From the NCBI GenBank assembly GCA_950106755.1, contig OX467092.1, positions 310,001 to 374,000 on the forward strand: a stretch of 64,000 nucleotides of DNA. The letters run 5' to 3'. Positions 57,921 to 64,000 of the stretch are shown here, piece by piece. Position 1 is the first letter of the stretch. Every line of letters begins with the position of its first letter. The position numbers and the translations under genes are program-made. The stretch comes from Climacium dendroides (Eukaryota > Streptophyta > Bryopsida > Hypnales > Climaciaceae). Below the pieces are notes generated by a model. The model had not been told where the DNA came from. It saw only the letters and a list, made by a program, of their open reading frames with translations, and did not search any database.

Positions 57921-58173
57921 CCTACATTATTCTCTGTTATTGATAAAATCGGGCTTAAGGCCTTACTAAGGTTTAGGGTTTATTATTTTTCTACTCTCTA
58001 CACAAACTTAGGGATTGTCGAGCCTACATGTACATAATTAGGACCTCTTCTACATACAATTGTACATGAGCTACAAGATGCAGTCCTCAATTTCTCCCGA
58101 GCCTTTAGAATTTTTTTCCTCCGACTGTATCTGTCCAAGGTTGCCTCCATTGCGCTTACAACGACCTTGTCTT

Positions 58174-58449
58174 CTAGATGCCCCAACTAGGAATTGAAAC
58201 ATCAGTACAAAACGATCCACTGTCTTTCTGTTTCTTCAAACTCCCTTGTTCCAACGGAACCAATGGACGTGGAATGGACTGCCCAGGAGCAATAACTGCA
58301 ACCGATTCTCGAAGCGGACTATTTGGAAACTTGAATTTCTCTTCCACTACGGACGTTGGATAATTCACGTCTCCATAAAGCTCACGCCCATCACCCAATA
58401 GTTTAGGGTCATTTCGGACCATCACCCATGTATTGTTACAGAACATCAT
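58174..58449 (-). CDS. Hypothetical exon or small gene in locus B
   Basis: A 91-codon frame from ATG 58449 (MMFCNNTWVMVRNDPKLLGD, then YPTSVVEEKFKFPNSPLRES and PGQSIPRPLVPLEQGSLKKQ) to a TAG. The text looks protein-like, but no domain or paralog was found in locus A. Just downstream, near 58,080-58,150, another frame reads DRYSRRKKILKAREKLRTAS. That resembles the C terminus of gene 1 (GYSRGPEILKA), so parts of gene 1 seem to be duplicated or spliced here. It may be a 3' exon of the gene at 58,601-59,233. Confidence 0.35.
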   Translation of the reverse strand: MMFCNNTWVMVRNDPKLLGDGRELYGDVNYPTSVVEEKFKFPNSPLRESVAVIAPGQSIPRPLVPLEQGSLKKQKDSGSFCTDVSIPSWGI

Positions 58450-58600
58450 TATCGAGCAGTCCTAAATGTATAGTGTATGAACCCCTAGTATTGACGAAAG
58501 ACTATCACTTATAAATTCCCAACATGTACTTCTTTGTAGACTGCCACTCTATACTATGAACACATAATAAGAACAAGTATTATATGTGTGATTTACATCG

Positions 58601-59233
58601 CTATAACGCCCTTGCCTTGAGAATCTCAGGCCCCCGACTGTATCCTGTATTTGGCTTTTTGTACTCATTCCACCGTTGATGCCTCTGTCGTTGTAAGAAC
58701 ATGCGGTCTGATGCGTCGAGATGACAAGCATCGCTTCGAATTCTCTGCACCCCATCATGTGTCTTAGACATCCGGATGCTCCCTGACAGGACATACTTGG
58801 GACAGCGCCTTGCACTATCACAAGCAGCTCCGATAGGAGTATCACGAGATCCACCAGTATCATGAGATCCACAAAAGATCCCTGACTTGTTCCCTGGTGC
58901 AGGAATTTGTGTTGTGGCCTCGTCATAAAGCTTCTTTTTTGGCGCCATGTCTGATGCCACCGGCGATAACTGAGAAGCAAGTGGCCCCCCGCAGCGCAAA
59001 GGAAAAGGTGAGCAAGACTTCGGCAGACGTGGGCCATTATTAGACGGACTATCCACCACACCGTCGTCCACGGGCTTAGTAGAGTAGTCCATTGTGGAGT
59101 TTGCTGTTGCCGCTGAGCACAGAAAGTTCCCCCTGCTCAAGATTGCATATTGTCCATAGTCCAATATAGAATCTGCCGACGCAACACACGGAAGGTGATC
59201 ATCTCCATCAGTTGAATTCCATACGTCCAGACT
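58601..59233 (-). CDS. Locus B gene 1, unknown function (paralog of 9,131-9,850)
   Basis: The exon follows GCTTATAG near 59,234 and reads SLDVWNSTDGDDHLPCVASA, then DSILDYGQYAILS, LCSAATANSTMDYSTKPVDD, a Pro/Ser-rich part, MAPKKKLYDEATTQIPAPG, and a C terminus with RSDACHLDASDRMF and NTGYSRGPEILKA, ending in TAG or at a splice donor just before it. An earlier exon is likely because there is no ATG at the exon start. It is conserved with locus A mainly in the first 60 residues and the last 15. No known domain. Like its paralog it is the most promoter-distal gene of the minus-strand trio. Confidence 0.6.
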   Translation of the reverse strand, partial: SLDVWNSTDGDDHLPCVASADSILDYGQYAILSRGNFLCSAATANSTMDYSTKPVDDGVVDSPSNNGPRLPKSCSPFPLRCGGPLASQLSPVASDMAPKKKLYDEATTQIPAPGNKSGIFCGSHDTGGSRDTPIGAACDSARRCPKYVLSGSIRMSKTHDGVQRIRSDACHLDASDRMFLQRQRHQRWNEYKKPNTGYSRGPEILKARAL

Positions 59234-59352
59234 CTATAAGCAAATCATATTTATATCATGACCACGAAATAGAACTGCATAGCTTTGAGAACATGAAACA
59301 CCATCCACAAACAAACCTAGAACGTGAATCAATCACACCATCCAAGCAACTA

Positions 59353-59468
59353 GGAAGCTCCAATCGAGCTGATTTGAGACACGAGCACTAAACCATGACT
59401 ATTTTATTAGAGGCATAAGGAATGAAATTACAAATCTCCAGGTTCAAGTCAGTTCGACTCGAGCTAAA
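59353..59468. repeat. Two B-type palindromes between locus B genes 1 and 2
   Basis: The sites are 59,353-59,373 (AGCTCCA, A, TCGAGCT) and 59,448-59,468 (GTTCGA, C, TCGAGCTAAA). The right arm of the second, TCGAGCTAAA, differs by one base from that of the A-type site at 15,821 (CCGAGCTAAA), linking the two families. Positions match 10,015 and 10,192 in locus A. Confidence 0.8.
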
Positions 59469-59517
59469 TTAGACCAGAGCATGGAAATCGAGAACTTGTG
59501 CCTCCCTTAGTGTAGTC

Positions 59518-60741
59518 CTAACGAATGCAGGAAGATGCCTGCACGACCTCCATCAACTTATCGTACTCCCTCTTCTGTTTTCTATCGTCACAGAGCATGC
59601 GGCGTCCAATTCGATTGGCCGCATTCTCTCGGAAGGACTTAAGTCCCTCTTCACGAGCCACGTGAAGATTTTGGAACCAAGGGAGCAGGACATCCAGGAG
59701 GAAAGTGTCCTTCACACCGTTACCTCTGTATGACCATGACTCTGGTAAAATGGCATTCTCAGCATTGTTAAGAATGTGCTTCATGGGACTGTCATCCACT
59801 ATCACGGTATTTTGGGACGAGAACCTCCTCCGGTAGCCAGTGAACAAGGTCTCCAAGTTTTTAAGGAAGAGTTCCTTATTTGTGCCTGGCTCCCTGAATG
59901 TTGTAATTCTCGAGTTTTTTTCCCTACATTTTAGAGTCGTACAAGAGGTCTGTCCTAGTTTGACTACCGGTAGGTCGAGCCCCTTAAAGAGATAGGCGGC
60001 CACTTCATCAGTGGTGGAAGTCTTCATACTGCTCCACACTGAAATTGTAGCTATCTCTCCTAACGCACGTAAGAAATCAGAACACCCGGGACGGACATAC
60101 ACTAGCTTTGGCCCCACAACTGCTGGCTCAGTAGCAGAGTGCGGTTGGAATGCGTCCCCAGTCTGTTTGGCCCAGCCCTTATACTTGTGATCTTCACAGG
60201 CGCACAATACCCCATTGAGGTCCAGGACGACATTGATCCACTTGTCTACAGCCCTGGACTCCAATGGAAGATTGACCACCTCCTTATGTCTTGGAAGATC
60301 ACGTGGAGGATCAGATTCCTGATAAACAATGGACGAATGTGGAGCTAGTTATTATCCTGCATTCATAGCCTTTGGACATCGCACTAATTGAAACGGTCGT
60401 TCAGATTTGTAGACGTCAATAAACAAACACAGAATTCAGAATGGTAAATTGAAGACATACCTTCTGTTGCGAGGTCTCGGCTGTCTCCGCAGTAACATCC
60501 CTTGTTGTAGCGGACGGCTCGGGTATCATGACCTCGAGAAGATTGGCATCAGGTATGACACTATCTTCAAGTAGGAGAGCGGCACTATTTAAGGATTCAG
60601 GCTTGTCCTCTTTGAAGGTGACATTCTGATCCGTCGGCTCGTAGACAACATCAGGCACATGCTTCGATGAGGTCGGTTCGGAAACGAGTACACCTGATGC
60701 AACAGTAGGTGGCAACAAATCTACAACATTGACAGCGCTTG
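59518..60741 (-). CDS. Locus B gene 2: FCP1/NIF-type HAD phosphatase-like protein
   Basis: Exon 1 (from about 60,741 to 60,461) encodes a Ser/Thr/Glu-rich leader (for example SAVNVVDLLPPTVASG and DVTAETAETSQQK) and ends at GTATGT. Exon 2 is 60,318-59,518. The HAD core reads DKWINVVLDLNGVLCACE (motif I as DLNG, first Asp kept, second replaced by Asn), ATISVWSSMKTSTTDEV (motif II region), then NTVIVDDSPMKHILNN (motif III, two Asp kept) and FLLDVLLPWFQNL. Length and layout fit the NLI-interacting-factor/FCP1 family. DLNG variants occur in plant members, and activity is uncertain. A segment near 59,900-59,970 is absent from the locus A copy and could contain a short intron. The gene ends with TAG, as in A. 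An upstream exon is possible. Confidence 0.75.
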
Positions 60742-60935
60742 CAAGTCAAGAATGTACAAAGGAAGTGTTGTAAGGAATCCGAGTATTACCGCTTTACATA
60801 AAAATGTTTTGATGTACATACACAATGTCTGAAAATTTTGAACTCCATGGTTCGGTCCACTAGAAGTTCAGCTATGTCAAAATTGTTGAGTTGTCTATGA
60901 GATAACTCTAAAACTACATACAGCCCACGTCAAAA

Positions 60936-60956
60936 ACCAGATTGAGTTGAGCTAAA
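60936..60956. repeat. B-type palindrome between locus B genes 2 and 3
   Basis: AGATTGA, G, TTGAGCTAAAA: a weak copy of the B-type site. It sits 23 bp beyond the stop of gene 3, matching 11,469-11,489 in locus A. Confidence 0.5.
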
Positions 60957-60978
60957 ACTGTACAAGAACACCGAGTGA

Positions 60979-63900
60979 TCATTGAGGTACATCTGAGCCG
61001 GACTCTTGGCTAGGAGACGCGGTTGGCTGGCCGGGGGTCTCCACCACATCACCACCGCCTGCCTCTGGAGGAGCAAGTGCACACTGCGCCTCCACAGGTA
61101 CCGGTGGCGCAACCGCGGATGACGGTGGAGGAGGTGGTGTCCTAGGTGGTGGATGCGAGGGTGGTGCAGGCACCGCGAACTCTGACGGGCCTACCTGACT
61201 TGAAGGTTGAGCCGATGACGACGTTAATGGTTGGTTTTCAAGCCTCAGTTGAGGTGCCGCAGGTTGGACCTCGGCCATGGGCCTCCCACCCTTCATCCAC
61301 AAAATCAAGGCGTCTAACTTGTTGTTAGCTTCCTTGGAATCTTGCAGCATGAATGTCTGCATGCTATCTAGCCTCTTATTCATCTGCTGCTGCTGTAGGA
61401 TGTTCTCCGCCCGATCTTGGAGCCGCTTCTCCTCGATCTCAGCAAACCTCCTCTCCAGGATGTCATCCACGAGTGAAGTCTTCCTTCTCTTCTGCGGATG
61501 GGTGGACGACGGAGTTGACGACGGTTGCGTCTCAATCGCGTCTCTAGTTGACGCAGAGGAGCCACGATGCTTTGTTGGTGTTGCACGAACAGGCCATGAT
61601 GGAGGATCAGGCATTTCATCTTGCTGGCAATTCTCTGCGTCGTCATCGGAGCTTGAGATCACTTCAGGCTCCTCGACAGGTCTCTTGCTCCGACGACCAA
61701 TGGATGGAGAATCCCACGGGGCCCTCCACATTGTCTTCGCGGGCGAAGGTGTCGAATGAGACTCCCGCTGCCTACTTGACTTAGGCTCCTCCACTCTGTA
61801 GCCCGACTCTAGAAAGTCAGCCCTGTCAAGCAACATGGCCGTGGTGACGATGTCGTTCCAGAAGAGGAAGTCCTCTTTTACTCCAACTGCGAACACATTT
61901 ACGGAACTCATCTGCGGTGACAGAAACGAGTGTCTATCATCAGTAAACTATCATATCAGCTCGAGTGGAGCTGAATCAACGGACAATTAAGCTCGATTCG
62001 AGCTGAAGTGAAATTCATAGTGAGTTTGAAGGAATGTGAGGGAAGAGGGCATACCACCGCAGCGCATGTGAACTTTCCTCCGGCGAAGACCGAGAACACA
62101 CTGTCACCAGCCTTGCAAAAGGTCTTCACCACCCACAAGTAGAATTCCATGCGAAGCTCTACATTGTATATGCGGAATTCCAGTTCATTGTACCCGCGCA
62201 GCGTGTTGAAAATTGGTGTGTCCGGAGCCCAAAATGCATTTGGGATTTTGACGTCCGTGCAGTACTCGGGTTTGATTAAGAACATGAGCAGGACCTTGGC
62301 ATGGGACTTTGCCTTTGCCGACGACATGTCACCCAGACGCTCGTAGTCCCCGGGCATGTAGTCCACATACTCGCACCTAAACTTGTTCAACTCCTCGTGG
62401 TTCTGCACAAACGTCGTTACTTGCGTCTGCTCCACTGCATCCACACAGATGAAAAGCCAGACTGGGACCTCCTCCAGTAAGGGCTTGCGCTTCCCCATCA
62501 ACGACAGCATGACGGTGTTGAAGTAGGGAATCGCGATAGTGCCCTTCTGCTTGGACAGCACTCCCGGAATCAAACGGAAGTCAATGACCCCGACTTTCAG
62601 ATCAACCGGGGTGTCCATAGTCCAGACACCGGTTGGCCATGCCGTGTGCTTGTCGTCCTTGATGTTGTATGGCGCATAGTACGCCATTGCTGACGGTGGG
62701 ACGAAATTCTTTCTCTCTCTCAGGAAGACCTTGAAGAACTCAACAGCGTGCTTAGAAATTTCTTCTGTGGACTTATTCTTGGACTTCAACTGCTTAATCT
62801 CCGAGAAGAACTCCTTGCCAAGCCTTTCGAGGAGAACATTCATTGTGGCCGAGGTCACGAAATGTTTGGACTTAAACTCCTTCCATTTCTCCGGCACGAC
62901 CTCATTGTCCGCGTTCAGGAGTCCGAGTGACGGGTCAATTTTATTCAACTCTTTCTTCACAAACTGTTTTCGTTTGCGCCTCTCAATCCAGGCACTCGAT
63001 GAGTAGCAACTTTCCAAAACTGACGATGACTGCTTGATTGTCACTTTCGGATGAGGCTGCTTTCTTTTGTTGCCAGACTTATTCAAAATATGGTTGGCGA
63101 GCTTCTTCAGGTCCTCGTACGTGAGATTCCCGAAGAATTTGAAATACTCCTTATTGAGCATTCCGTTCTCCGTTTTCCATGAAGGCTTGGCGTTGAACTT
63201 CTTGAGCGTGTCTGGGTCAACAAGCTCGCCATGTGCCGCATTGGAGATTACCTCACTCCAGAGGTTGAAGACTTCGTCTGGTGCTGTGATAATTTTTACC
63301 TCGTTGGTTATCACCAGACTATTTTTTGCGTCTTTTTTTTTAGCCTTGGTCTGACCCTTGGCGACGTCGATCATGGAGAACCGCATCTGCATGGCCTTCA
63401 GGAATTCCTGCAACGAATTGTCACATTGTTTGACAGTTAATGAATGAGCTCGACTGGAGCTGAACTGCTAAGGGGTTTCGAGGGAGGGACATATCACAGT
63501 GCAAATTCAGCTCGAGTCGAGGTGAATACTTACCGCGTATTTCATCTTATTGATGTGCACCTCCTTGGACCGCTGGGAGCTTGTAACGGATCCAGAGGAG
63601 GTGTCATCCTTGGGGTTCCACGGTTTCCCCATCTCCTCCCAGACCTTCCGTGCCCCCAAAATGTTTGTGGCCCACGATGGCTGGATTGCTTGAAAGTGGT
63701 TCACGCGGTTGTAATACGCTGAAATGGATCGCAGAATTTCAGCGTCCTCGGTCCACACAATGTAGCAACTCCATGTTCGGTAGTCGTTGACGATCTCGGG
63801 CGCAACATTGTACTTGGGGTCCTGCATTAGTTTGCTTGCCCACACGTTGTGCTGCCTGTTTATAATGTAGAAATCGCCGTCCTTGATTTCTTCCCACGAA

Positions 63901-64000
63901 TCATCACCGTCTCTTGTGGGCTTGTTCACGGGCATCACGCAGAGCGTCTGCCGATTGTTGTGGTCTGGCATATTTACGAGCCAGTGCATCATGTCTTCGA
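60979..64000 (-). CDS. Locus B gene 3: ParB-like plus methyltransferase-like protein (5' part off window)
   Basis: Exon a (edge to 63,534) holds the ParB/Srx-like GDFYIINRQHNVWAS and SAYYNRVNHFQA. Exon b (63,407-62,055, 451 codons) holds VGVIDFRLIPGVL at the motif IV position, without [DNS]PP[YFW], then LRMEFYLWVVKTFC and DSVFSVFAGGKFTCAAV, resembling motif X and motif I. Exon c (61,911-60,979) continues FAVGVKEDFLFWNDI, then an acidic stretch, basic KRRK, a coiled coil (RRFAEIEEKRLQDRAENILQ) and a Pro-rich tail, ending TGA. All three exons are open and join in frame. Locus A suggests about 300 more N-terminal residues beyond the edge. ParB-methyltransferase fusions are known in phages and plasmids. 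An intron-bearing nuclear version with an altered catalytic motif may act as a sequence-specific DNA-binding protein. Confidence 0.75.
61955..62007. repeat. Two B-type palindromes in intron 2 of locus B gene 3
   Basis: The sites are 61,955-61,975 (CAGCTCGA, G, TGGAGCTGAA) and 61,987-62,007 (AAGCTCGA, T, TCGAGCTGAA). The intron spans 62,054-61,912. Three A-type sites occupy the same intron in locus A. Confidence 0.9.
63444..63526. repeat. Two B-type palindromes in intron 1 of locus B gene 3
   Basis: The sites are 63,444-63,464 (GAGCTCGA, C, TGGAGCTGAA) and 63,506-63,526 (TTCAGCTCGA, G, TCGAGGTGAA). The intron spans 63,533-63,408 (126 bp). The second site begins seven bases after the GTAAGT donor. 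The locus A intron has one perfect A-type site eight bases after its donor. Confidence 0.95.

Larger units (their letters stand above)
56974..64000. mobile_element. Candidate locus-B element (left end and cargo; right end outside window)
   Basis: It starts at the break in Gypsy copy 2. The first 26 bases include CATTAAAATGAGAGT and TTTTCCA, matching the left end of the locus-A unit at 8,721. It carries, all on the minus strand, a gene of unknown function, an FCP1/NIF-like gene and a ParB-methyltransferase-like gene, in the same order as locus A, with B-type palindromes in the same introns and spacers. No internal stop was seen in the main exons. A transposase gene and the right end, followed by the rest of the Gypsy element, are predicted beyond 64,000. 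Confidence 0.55.

Overview
The window looks like nuclear DNA of a streptophyte, meaning a land plant or a close algal relative. The evidence is Arabidopsis-type telomere units (CCCTAAA) at two internal sites, GT-AG introns of about 80-200 bp, a Ty3/Gypsy chromovirus whose primer-binding site matches plant initiator tRNA-Met, and AT-rich intergenic DNA. I cannot name the species. There is no rRNA, tRNA, CRISPR or housekeeping gene. Almost everything belongs to mobile or repeated gene clusters.

The main content is four paralogous loci, here called A, B, C and D. Each encodes a spliced protein with a ParB/sulfiredoxin-like segment followed by a beta-class (permuted) DNA-methyltransferase-like segment. 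C (2.5-6.8 kb, +) and D (33.5-38.0 kb, -) are ten-exon paralogs, each next to the remnant of a small acidic gene, and both are broken. A (9.1-15.8 kb, -) and B (57-64 kb, -) are a second, distantly related pair with a conserved order: a gene of unknown function, an FCP1/NIF-type HAD phosphatase-like gene, and the three-exon ParB-methyltransferase-like gene. A is a pseudogene cluster. B reads as intact but runs off the right edge.

In A and B the introns and intergenic spacers carry 21-bp odd-length palindromes at matching positions, and the consensus differs between the loci. In A the arms are TTTAGGGCGG around a central A/T. In B they are close to TTCAGCTCGA around any base. A-type palindromes also form two arrays at roughly 100-bp spacing, at 15.8-16.6 kb and 23.0-23.9 kb. 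The second array lies just upstream of a long intact ORF (24.0-26.9 kb, +) for a DDE/RNase H-like transposase. All 22 A-type sites found lie between 10.0 and 24.0 kb. A candidate short inverted terminal repeat (8,721 and 27,539) would make A plus the transposase one element of about 18.8 kb. The same terminal sequence starts at 56,974, exactly where a young Gypsy copy is cut off and B begins. I infer that A and B belong to a large cargo-carrying DNA transposon family, with B a recent insertion.

Other regions: 0-2.3 kb holds short repeats, palindromes and the acidic-gene remnant beside C. 7.8-8.7 kb is a truncated retroelement gag. 16.6-23 kb is a minisatellite, AT-rich repeats, a 177-bp satellite-like tandem and two telomere-like tracts. 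27.6-32.3 kb has two decayed LTR elements in opposite orientation with convergent 3' LTRs. 39.8-49.4 kb is an older LTR-like element interrupted by a complete Gypsy element (40,814-48,886, 1,293-bp LTRs, 5-bp target duplication CTCAA). 51,076-56,973 is a second, inverted, 3'-truncated copy of that Gypsy element. Both Gypsy copies share the same in-frame stops and a frameshift, so they probably moved in trans.
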